From NCBI GenBank assembly GCA_963969345.1, contig OZ017766.1, forward strand, positions 5,704,001 through 5,768,000: a stretch of 64,000 nt of DNA. The letters run 5' to 3'. The notes below the pieces were generated by a model. The model was given only the letters and a program-made list of their open reading frames with translations. It made no database searches and had not been told where the DNA came from. Every line of letters starts with the position of its first letter. Positions within the stretch are counted from its first letter, which is position 1. This document shows positions 32,440-41,219 of the stretch, one piece after another. A program made the position numbers and the translations under genes. Origin of the DNA: Turbatrix aceti (lineage: Eukaryota > Nematoda > Chromadorea > Rhabditida > Panagrolaimidae).

Positions 32440-32441
32440 AA

Positions 32442-32616
32442 TGTGGGGGCAGGTATCCACTGGGTGTCAAGAGTCGCAAGATACAAGCCCAATTTATTCC
32501 AGAGTACACAGAGGGACAAAACCCGGCCGACTGACGGCCCGGAGATAGGGAAGAGAAAAAGAGAAGTGATATGCAAATGCGAGTGGGAATCGGCATGATG
32601 CCTCGCGTTCGCGACA
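32442..32616 (-). repeat. 5' LTR
   Basis: 175 bp terminal repeat matching 29959-30133 at every base compared. Read on the minus strand it would carry the promoter of the element and, toward its end, AATAAA. Confidence 0.92.
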
Positions 32617-32621
32617 GTACG

Positions 32622-33038
32622 TTTCTTGACGGCTAAACTTAAAAAAACTTTTTTACACCATTGTTGTACTGTATTACACCAAAGGGTTACGCGTGTGAGA
32701 AATCAAACAAATAAACTCATGCTCTATTTGCTTCGATGACGCACTCAATGAAGCCTCTCGATGATTCTTGACAATAATTTTCTCGTAAAAACGGTGAATA
32801 GGGCCTATTGTGACAATCAATTGGAGCCTAACCGTGGATGCAAATAGACACGAACATGAACAAACGGCTATCAAAATCTAATAAAATACGATCATTCATG
32901 CACCTAACCCATGTCATGCCTCGGGATTTCACCGCCGCACCTGGTACTCGTATTTTCTACAGCGGTATAAAATGGGATTCTTGAGGTAATGTCATTCAGT
33001 GTTGTCTCCTTACTTGCATTTCTGACATTGCTTTCAAC
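32622..33038. other. Promoter-side spacer of a Ly6-like gene
   Basis: No coding region. A TATA box at 32966 and an initiator-like GTCATTCAGT at about 32990 serve the next gene. Confidence 0.45.
32966..32972 (+). promoter_or_regulatory. TATA box of Ly6-like gene 2
   Basis: TATAAAA, followed about 25-30 bp later by GTCATTCAGT, which resembles an initiator, then the ATG at 33039. Confidence 0.6.
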
Positions 33039-33593
33039 ATGTCTGGTGGCATCTTCTTGATTGTGCTTTGTGCACTTGCGTTTCACCAATGCAAGTTTTT
33101 TTGATTACAATTTTTAAAGCTAATAAATTTTATTTAGGTTCTGCGGATATTAGTTGTCTAACGAGTCCTACCGCGGTCAATACAGCGTGCAAGTACTGCG
33201 GTTACTGTGAGTATTCGATTTATCTTATTGCTTTGGGTCCCAAGTGGAATATATTTCATCTACTTAGATTAATATTTTTCAGTCAACGCGACTACCAGCA
33301 TAGGACCAGTGAAGACTTACAGTTGCCTTCAGACTCCTGAACTCACTGTTAATACAACCAACATCAAAATTATCGAACTAAACAAATGCATCTATGAGTA
33401 TGATTTTTTTTACAATTTTTTTATAATACAGTATTAATAAAAAACTGGTTTGCTTTGCAGCACAAATGATGGAACCGCGTACGATGCGTTTCTCTGCGAC
33501 TGGGATTTCTGCAACGTTAAATGCGGAGCGTCCAACTTTGCAATTTTCGGCAGCGTCATTATCATGACTGCGGTGATGGCTGCTTTTTCTTGA
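33039..33593 (+). CDS. Ly6-like eight-cysteine small surface protein (2)
   Basis: Four exons: 33039-33090, 33138-33206, 33283-33397 and 33461-33593, phases 1, 1, 2. The first intron fits only with a GC donor (GCAAGT); every other junction is GT-AG. The product of ~122 residues has signal peptide MSGGIFLIVLCALAF. A core with CKYCGY, SCLQTPE and NKC follows, then FLCDWDFCNVKC and a hydrophobic tail ending AAFS, as expected for GPI-anchor addition. The cysteine pattern fits a Ly6/uPAR three-finger domain. Ligand and role are unknown. The gene has the four-exon structure of copies 1, 7, 8 and 9 and is quite diverged from copies 3-6. Confidence 0.7.
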
Positions 33594-34063
33594 TTCTGTT
33601 TTTGTTGTCTGTCTATGACTTTGATTTGTAACGCATGTGTAATAATTTGTTTGCTGATAAAATGTTAAAATAAAAAACCACTGAAATTTCTTACAAAAAG
33701 TGAAATTCTTGACAGTAGAAAATGTTTTACAAAAATGTAAAAATTTCATTTTACAAAAAATATGCTCCGCTTCATTTCAATTCCTATCACACTTTGAAAA
33801 TAAATATAAGATGCGTTATGATAACACCCAACCTTTTTAGTAACAAACATGCACGTTAACGCTTTTTTTTATGGCTTTGTTAAACAAAAATCCAAAGATT
33901 GTTGTCCCGGTTGTCCTGTAAAATTGCACGAAACAAACACAACACACCTTTAATATACCACCACCAATACGACCAGTACAGACTTATACATAGAATAATA
34001 TGTATTTATATCAATGGAGCTCGGCATGAAAAACTGTCATTCTTCTGTTGGATCTTCTTCAGG
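33594..34063. other. Intergenic, no gene seen
   Basis: AT-rich spacer. A TATA-like TATTTATA near 34003 and CTGTCATTCTTCTG near 34034 form the probable core promoter of Ly6-like gene 3. Confidence 0.45.
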
Positions 34064-34592
34064 ATGAATTTCGTCTGTTACCTTGGTGTAATTGTTGTCG
34101 CGTTTTTTTCTCTTCCAGGTAAAATTATAAAAATTGAAATAGATTTCTAATTAACAACATTTTAAAAATGGTTTGTTGTTTCAGGCGAAGGAAATTTGTA
34201 TTGCTACGACAATACTAGAAACGGTAGTGTCGTAAAACTCGATGGATGCACCTACTGTGGATATTGTAACTTTTTTTAATACGTATTGTATTTCAGTGAT
34301 TACCCCTAAAGTTGTATCAATTTTAGTTCGCCAACAATACAACAATTCTTCTCCCATGCAAGCATGCATGCACCCGCAAAGTCTAACAAATGTGCCATAT
34401 CTGCAAAATGCCAGCTTGACCGAACTTAATCGCTGCGTTGAATTCAACTTGGGCACCTTGCTTTTAAACATAACGGCTGAAGCTTACATTTGTGACAAAG
34501 ATCTGTGCAACGCAAAGTGTTCGTCACCAGAAATGACTCTTTTTAGTATTGTCGTTCTTGGTGGCATCGCCATGTGTTTTTCATCTTATTGA
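34064..34592 (+). CDS. Ly6-like eight-cysteine small surface protein (3)
   Basis: Three exons: 34064-34118, 34185-34265 and 34297-34592, all phase 1. The second intron is only 31 bp (GTAACT to TTTCAG) but is needed, since reading through meets TAA. The product of ~143 residues has signal peptide MNFVCYLGVIVVAFFSLP. The core contains LYCYDN, GCTYCGY, ACMHPQS and NRC, then AYICDKDLCNAKCSSPE and a hydrophobic tail ending CFSSY, a likely GPI signal. The last two exons of copies 1 and 2 are fused here. The last exon is very close to those of copies 5 and 6, so these are recent tandem duplicates. Confidence 0.72.
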
Positions 34593-35202
34593 TTTGATGT
34601 AAAAATTGTACTATATTTGAAAAAAATTTTTACAAAATTTTTCAATATGAATAACATTTTTTTTAATTAAATTTTTTTTAAACATTTTTAATAATTTTAT
34701 TTGTGAGAAATATTCTTACTGACCAAACTAAATATTTTTTGACGCCTGCAGGAAAAGTTGGTCCAGGTGGTAGGTCAAGGAGAACGACTCACTGAATGTT
34801 TTTCGTTTTCTCCCTCGTCCTGTTTTCGTCTTCAAGCGCCTCCTTATTTTCCTCACACATCAATTGAATTGTGTTTGTGATGTTCCGAACTCTTGTCGTA
34901 TATAAGAATAAACAAAATAAATTTGTTTTTTTCACGTGCGTTGAGTATTTGCAACAACAAAATGTAGTGCACCATGCAAAGTTCTGCCCTTTTTGATCCG
35001 AGAGTGCACTCTTATAACCAAACTTGGGAAAACAAACTCGTTTTTATTGTTCAAAAAGCAATGTTTTTTACGCAACTTCCTTGAACAGTGGTCCATTGCC
35101 CGGTTTTTTGGTTGTTGTCCAACAATAACACAAACAACTCCGGCCGAGCGATATATACTGAAAGGTTTTGTAATTCTGTTCAGTTATTCTATCAGCTTTA
35201 GA
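34593..35202. other. Intergenic, no gene seen
   Basis: AT-rich spacer holding the probable TATA box (35152) of Ly6-like gene 4. No RNA or coding feature recognised. Confidence 0.45.
35152..35157 (+). promoter_or_regulatory. TATA box of Ly6-like gene 4
   Basis: TATATA, followed ~25 bp later by an initiator-like TTCAGTTATTC and ~50 bp later by the ATG at 35203. Confidence 0.5.
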
Positions 35203-38200
35203 ATGAATTCGGTCGGTCTTCTTGTTGCTCTTGTTGTTGCGTTGTTTTGCGTTCAGGGTAGGATTTCTTATTTCTGATAAACAGAATTCAAAAACAATTG
35301 TTTTTTCTTCAGATGCCAGATCTCTGGAATGCTACAGCAACGGCGATGGCGAGGTTTCAAAAGTCAGCGGATGTTCCTATTGCGGATATGGTACATACAT
35401 TTCGTTTTTAATTTTTATAAATAATTTTTTAAACTACCCAAGGTCTGTTAAATGTAAATTTACAGAGTCTGCACATTTTACACACGGTTTACAGACTCTG
35501 CACATTTAACCGACCGTTTACAGGCTCTGTACATATTAAAACGGGAGTTATGTAAAATGTACAGAGTAAAAAGCTTAACTGTTAAATGTACAGATATACA
35601 GATAATCTAATCCACAGATAAGGATAATCAAGGAAACATGCCCTTAAAATGAGAATTCGTGTTTTTTGTTTTGTTACCCTCTGTTTTCAAACCGTCGTTG
35701 AAACTATAAATTGCAATTCAAAAAATGATAATCGTTCATTCCTGTCGATATGTGCATAAAAGCTTATCGAGTTCGAAAACTGCTGAATTCGAGGACATTT
35801 TAAATAAAAAATCACAACTCGATCAATAATTGAGTTTTGTTTTCAAAAATTTTGGTACATGATAAGTAAAATGTGTACTTTCAAATGGCACGTATGATTT
35901 TTTTGATTTCATCAAAATTATCAAAATTGAAGGAGGTGTGGTAGAAAAATCACTGCATGCGAATAAAACGAGCTGGAAACAAAATTAAAAGCAATTCTGA
36001 AGCCCAACAAAATTCACTAACTTATTTTTTACAAAAAAGTATACCATGTCAACTTAGAAATGTCGAAAAAAACGTTTCCAAAAAAATTTTCTAAGAAAAT
36101 TTAGGTTTTCGGAAGTTTTTAGAACTTTGATCAAAAAACTGAGTACGCCATTGGATTCTGCGTTCATTTCTACCTCAGGTCCTATTTATTCGTAAAAATC
36201 CGGTATAAATGCGCCCCATGCCGATTTTTTTGCCAAACCCTACTTTGAAAAATTTTGGAGTTCGTTCATCAAAAAAAGTGGGGTTCAGAAGAAAATTTGC
36301 ACTGGCGCGCGGAAAAAAGATAAAATCCTGAAACAATCACTCCAGATGTAAAAGATACTGTAGAATGCGATGCTGATTTTAGTTTTTGGATTACGCTTTG
36401 AAAAAGTTCCGAAAACGTTCCGATTATCAGAATGTTGTCGGAAATTTCAATTTTACTGTAACTTTGAAGTAATAATGACAGAATTTCATATTTTTACCAG
36501 ATAGAGAATTTAGTTGTGCTTTGAAATCACTTTGAACTGGGTATTTAGCTTTATTTTCGGGCGAGTAATGATTTTTCTAGTACACCTCCTTGAATTTTGT
36601 CAAAAATAAAAATTTTGTAAAACGCGAGTAGGACTATTTGAAAGACAATAATCGATTCTATCTTGTCAACATTGAAAACATAAAAATATATATTCAAAAA
36701 CCAATGTTTTGGAATTTTCAAATTAATTTCGTCAAATTAATTTTACGACCTGCGCATTCTGCGACTTTTCGATTGTTGAGGAGTCTCAACGCGAATGTTA
36801 CTTCGCTGCGCTCGGGTTGATCAGTCGAACTTTGTTTTTTTTCTATGTTCTTTTTTTTCTCGGGCGTGTTCTAATTGATGTTTTTTGGCGTTAATTTATT
36901 TGATTTTTGTTTCAGATTCCTCCGGCGACGTCCTCCAAGCGATTGCAATTCATGGGCAACTTTCTCAATGCTAACATCGATGTTATGATGCTACCAATGT
37001 AAGTTTTTTAACTTTTCAAAGTTTTGGGGTATAAAGACGATTTTTTTGATAACCAACCAAGTTTCACTCGGTTTTTGACCTTTTTTGCGGTTGTGTGATG
37101 AGTACTTGCGATTTGTTAGGTAGGACTGCGCAGCGACAGATGGGGGCCAAGATCGGTTTCACAATCGCAGAAAAGGGAAAAAAATTGGTTGAAAGGCAGT
37201 TGGCATGAAATTGAGGGCATACAAATTTTTGGGCTTCGTTATTGTTTTCACCCAAAGTTTCAGATGACGTCAACATCTGGTTCTCTCCGAATTTACTGTA
37301 AGTTTGAAGAAAAACTTGGAAACCCAACTAAATCTTCTGTTTTTAGGTAAACCGACTGCAATGAAGGGGACCTCGAAATCAACGTGCTTGGCAGTAAGTT
37401 TTTTAGCCGTGATTTATTTATTTTGCAAAAAAACGGGATTAGAATCATGTTTTCAGATTTCTGTGAGTTTGTTTTGGCAAAATGGGTGAATGTGGTTTCT
37501 TTGTTAATAAATTACTATCTTTTTGGAGGTGACGGGTTTACAAACCCTTGAATATCTATGAATTTGGCTTTTTTATTGTTATTTTGTAGTTGTCATTTGA
37601 TGTTATTAAACTTTTGTGAGAAAAATGGTGAAATGGGTTGCCAAAACCCTTCTATACCTACTTTGTAGTTTTGTCCGAAGCGCGCTTGTCGTCTAATTTT
37701 TGTCGCTTTTAGGTATTATTGCCGTAAGTTTTGTTTTGTTGTTACAAAAAAATAGAAAAAAAAATAAGCTGTAACTAAGTTTCAGGACAATTCGGTATGT
37801 TTCGGGGCAATTAAAATTTCGAAAAAAATATAAAAACGAAAATTTTAATAATGTGTTTCAGATGTTTTAGGATTTTGTGAGTTTTTTTTGAAAAAAAATA
37901 CGGGCTGGGTATTTATTTAGATTGCAATATAAAAAATAATAACGTATTTTTTCAATTACAGACTCCTACGACGCGATATCGTCTCAGACGAGCAACCCAT
38001 CTGCCATCGACAACTCCCTTGACGGGCGATCAACTCGCGCATCAGTGAAATTCATCTATCAGGTCGGTTCAAAAATTGGGGTTGGATGGTTTTCATGGCA
38101 TCCACAGTTTTTGCTGTATAATGGTAGCCAATGATTGCACCACTCAGCTCCAAACGGGAAAAATTTATTTCGAAAATTAAACCAGCAAAAGTTATTCACG

Positions 38201-38841
38201 GCATCCACAGTACTACGCTGTTGAAATGGTAGCCTCTTTTACTTTTGTTAACTTTAATTTCAAACGGGAAAAATAATCGGGAGCTTTTTGCACGTTGCGG
38301 CGCACTATTACAAGTGCAAAACGTCAAAAAAGTGTTTTTTTGTGGTATTTGTAGTTATTTTCAGAAATACTGTTTTGAGCGAAAAAATTGGTATATCTAT
38401 AGGTAAATCACTTCTTAAATGTACATTTAAGCGTGATTTACAGATGAAATACGGACAAAATACAGAGTCTGTGCAGATCATTTCCAGAGTCTGCACAGAT
38501 AAGACCCGTTAAATTAAATGGTCCGTATTTTTGTCTGTATTTTTAAATGTACAGACGCTGTAAACCCATTTACAGATTACCTTGGGTATAGTTTATTTTT
38601 TTGAATTTCAGCCAACATGACAGCAACGGGAGTAAAACAATCATGCTTACACACACCAGATCTGCCAGGCCTTAACGGAACGCGTCTTAATTACTGCATG
38701 CAGGTGACACTTCACAGAAGCACAAGCGAAGCTTACATCTGTGACACTGATCTGTGCAATGACAAATGCGTGGCACCAAAAACGGCGATTATGGGCATCG
38801 TTATTGTCGCTTGCGTTCTCGTGCTTTTTTCATCTCGTTAA
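35203..38841 (+). CDS. Ly6-like eight-cysteine small surface protein (4), transposon in intron
   Basis: Three exons: 35203-35257, 35313-35390 and 38612-38841, all phase 1. The product of 120 residues has signal peptide MNSVGLLVALVVALFCVQ. A core with LECYSNGD, GCSYCGY, SCLHTPDLPG and NYC is followed by AYICDTDLCNDKC and a hydrophobic tail ending LFSSR, a likely GPI signal. The second intron is 3.2 kb because a 3150 bp TIR element sits in it. Without the element and one TA the intron would be ~69 bp, the family norm. The coding sequence is intact, so the gene may still work if the insertion is spliced out. Confidence 0.75.
35908..36617. repeat. Palindromic ~700 bp foldback unit, copy C
   Basis: Inverted relative to copies A and B. 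The left end carries TTGAAGGAGGTGTGGTAGAA and the right end TTCTAGTACACCTCCTTGAA, its near reverse complement. It is nested within the 3150 bp element. Confidence 0.75.
36915..38063 (+). pseudogene. Chain of exon-like fragments inside the TIR element
   Basis: Several TTTCAG acceptors and GTAAG/GTGAG donors bound short segments, for example about 36915-37000 (reads PPATSSKRLQFMGNFLNAN), 37347-37392 and 37972-38060. Some gaps between acceptor and donor are only 6-12 bp. The first segment has an inverted counterpart in the element at 26-29 kb. No continuous reading frame can be built, so it is probably a captured, decayed gene fragment; the family is not recognised. Confidence 0.35.
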
Positions 38842-39329
38842 TTTGACATTTGACATTATTTAAAAATAAATTTAAATTTAAACGAAAGTAAACTGCATTA
38901 TTCAATAGATTTTATTATATCGGATGCAAAATTCAATTCCAAGATCAAAATTTTTAAACTCAGATTTTTTTGGTTGGTGTCTTATACATTTTTATTTGAA
39001 ACTGTTAACACCATTGGCAAACATAAAAATTAGAGCATTAGATGTTAGACTACGCCAATTTTGTTCTAGGGTGCACCCTGGAGTGCACTATCAAAACACA
39101 GATTGCTAACGGCTAACCTTTTTTTGCGTCAAACCAACGCTAAATCTCTTTGATTCGGCGAAAGAAAAGAACAATCCGTGAAATGTCGTCTCAGTTGTCT
39201 GATAACAACACAGCACCCAACAAACAAGCTGCACCTTTGACGCCAACGCCGATACTTAAAAGCAAGTAATATATAACGAGAAATGATCGGAGTGTAATAC
39301 TGTCATTCTTCTGTCGAATCGTCTTCGAG
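38842..39329. other. Intergenic, no gene seen
   Basis: Spacer with the core promoter of Ly6-like gene 5: TATATAA at 39270 and GTCATTCTTCTGT about 31 bp downstream. Confidence 0.45.
39270..39276 (+). promoter_or_regulatory. TATA box of Ly6-like gene 5
   Basis: TATATAA, about 31 bp before TGTCATTCTTCTGTCG, a segment almost identical to one upstream of gene 3 and probably including the transcription start. Confidence 0.6.
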
Positions 39330-39812
39330 ATGAATTCTGTTGGTCTTTTTGTGGCGGCTGTTGTCCTGGTGTTTTGCATTTCAGGCAAGATTTTTTCAAC
39401 TTAAAAAAAATATATTTAAAAGTAAAAACTTTTTAGGAACAAGCTCCATCAAATGCTACGTTTCTCTTAACAGCACTGCGACAGAAACAAGTGGATGTTC
39501 GTACTGTTCATTTGGTAAGTCTGTTTTTGAACATTGGATTTCCATAAATTTTTTTTTATTTTAGCAAATAGTACCGGAACGGGTATTCAACAATCTTGCC
39601 TAAACACGACAGATTTCCAGGGTGTTAATATAACCCAACTCAATCGTTGCACGGAACTCAATATTCCAATCGCTGCACTTAACACAAATATAACCGTTGA
39701 TGTTTACATTTGTGACAAAGATCTGTGCAACGCAAAGTGTTCATCACCAGAAACAACTTTTCTCGGCATCGTGCTTCTTGGTTGCGTCGCCATGTTTTTT
39801 TCATCTCGTTAA
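39330..39812 (+). CDS. Ly6-like eight-cysteine small surface protein (5)
   Basis: Three exons: 39330-39384, 39437-39514 and 39565-39812, all phase 1. The first donor is GC (G|GCAAGA), where copies 3, 4, 6 and 7 have GT at the same position. The product of 126 residues has signal peptide MNSVGLFVAAVVLVFCIS. The core contains IKCYVSLN, GCSYCSF, SCLNTTDFQG and NRC, then VYICDKDLCNAKCSSPE and a hydrophobic tail ending MFFSSR. The cysteine pattern is that of a Ly6-like domain and the tail suggests a GPI anchor. N-glycosylation sequons occur in the loops. It is a recent duplicate of copies 3 and 6. Confidence 0.75.
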
Positions 39813-40104
39813 CTGAATATTTATAGTACTTTAAAGAAAAATAAAAATTTGAACGCACTGAAAAACATGGAATCGAACTATGATTACGAGATTGGAGTTC
39901 AAAATTCAAACGTTATATCTGCTTAAAAATTTTTTACTGTACATAAGAACTATTTTTTAATACCAAAAAATATTCATATCTGGTTATCTCGATTCTCTGA
40001 TAATTTAACATCATCATGACAAAACACACCTTTGTCGCCGACTGAAAGCAAAGTGACACTACATATACATATACATTTTAGGAAGTAGTCGGATGTTCTT
40101 TAAG

Positions 40105-40572
40105 ATGAATTCGGTTGGTCTGCTTATTGCAGTTTTAGTCTTGTTGTCCTGCATTTTAGGTAAGATTTTTTTACCGTTTGTGTACAATTTTAGGCTAAAA
40201 GTACCGTTGTAGGTTCAAGCTCTATCCAATGCTACGTTAATGGAAACAACGGTGTTACACAGGTCGGTGGGTGTTCGTACTGCGAATTCGGTAATTTTTT
40301 TAAAATAATTTTTTACTTCAAAGTTGCTATCTTAAATTTTAGTCAACGTTTCTTCAATTGGAGTAACACAAATGTGTTTGTCAACGCTATCTCCGGCAAA
40401 CCTCAATGCTACGCAGCTCAACCAGTGCATGTATGCTAATTTCCACGACGTAACCACTGAAGCTTACATTTGTGACAAGGATCTGTGCAACGCCAAATGT
40501 TCGTCACCAGAAATAATTCTTTTTGGCATCGTTGTTCTTTTTTGCGTCACTCTGATTTTTTCTTCTAATTAA
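40105..40572 (+). CDS. Ly6-like eight-cysteine small surface protein (6)
   Basis: Three exons: 40105-40159, 40213-40290 and 40343-40572, all phase 1 and GT-AG. The product of 120 residues has signal peptide MNSVGLLIAVLVLLSCIL. The core contains IQCYVNGN, GCSYCEF, MCLSTLSPAN and NQC, then AYICDKDLCNAKCSSPE and a hydrophobic tail ending LIFSSN. Three-finger fold and GPI anchoring are inferred from the pattern. The signal exon is nearly identical to that of copy 4, and the last exon is close to copies 3 and 5. Confidence 0.77.
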
Positions 40573-41219
40573 ATTATTTTTAAAAATTGTTGATATGTAA
40601 TTTAAATTTATCAAATTAATTTCGTTGAAAAAAATGCTAAAATAACAACGAATAAAATACCACTGATTTTGATAACACAGCACTCTCAGACCACACCTTC
40701 AGTACTGACACTGACGTATAAAATTTAACCCTCTATTTTTTGGTTCCTGATAACACACACATATAGGATAAATTTTCCAAAAAATAAAATTTGCACGCAT
40801 TAGTCTATTGTGACGCAAACCTAAAATATGCACGCATCATTAGAGCATCATAAATTACAAAAATATTATACATATTTATATGTATTTGATTTCTTTATTG
40901 GAGCGATAGCGGGTTAGAGAATGCCTCTCTAATGTAAAAAGTTTACGCATATCAAATATCGAACACAGAAATGTCCTGGTTGCTTTATGACCGTTCTTTG
41001 GTGTTTAGCGGCTGTTTGCATTATGCAGTGTTTATCATCTGATATCATGATGAGATATCAAATTGTGATATTGATAGTGATAAATATCAGTATCAGTATC
41101 GATCAGACAGCAGTGCGCATTTTCAGTTATTTAGTTTACCATCGCTCAGCTCTCTTAGTTAGGGTCGCTTTCTCCCGTTTTATTCATTTGCAATTGCCTT
41201 GTTTGTGATTATCTTAACC
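40573..41219. other. Intergenic, no gene seen
   Basis: Spacer between Ly6-like gene 6 and the hAT-type gene. It contains short ATATCA-rich inverted motifs near 41035-41105. I could not identify a terminal inverted repeat of the hAT element here. Confidence 0.4.

Larger units (their letters stand above)
29954..32621 (-). mobile_element. Non-autonomous LTR retrotransposon with 5 bp target duplication
   Basis: Two 175 bp direct repeats (29959-30133 and 32442-32616) look identical by eye and run TG...CA. They are flanked by GTACG at 29954-29958 and again at 32617-32621. The LTR contains AATAAA when read on the minus strand, and the only long open frame is also minus. Next to the right-hand LTR, on the minus strand, lies TGGTGCATCGGCC, complementary to the 3' end of tRNA-Gly including CCA, so that LTR is the 5' one. 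I see no protease, reverse transcriptase or integrase. The element is recent, complete in structure, and dependent on enzymes supplied elsewhere. Confidence 0.9.
35437..38586. mobile_element. Non-autonomous TIR element, 3150 bp, TA target duplication
   Basis: The left end is CCCAAGGTCTGTTAAATGTA. The right end, read on the other strand, is CCCAAGGTAATCTGTAAATG. Similarity continues for ~45 bp, and subterminal TACAGAGTCTG-type repeats occur at both ends. TA flanks both ends (35435-35436, 38587-38588), as for Tc1/mariner-like or related insertions. No transposase frame is visible. Inside are a palindromic unit (35908-36617) and, inverted, ~1.3 kb also present at 26.9-28.2 kb, followed by a chain of exon-like pieces up to about 38060. 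Confidence 0.8.

Noticed and set aside
29959..32616. Plus-strand orientation for the LTR element
   Set aside because: A TGGGGCC near the left LTR could mimic a primer site, but the exact tRNA-Gly match, the AATAAA and the long open frame all point to the minus strand.
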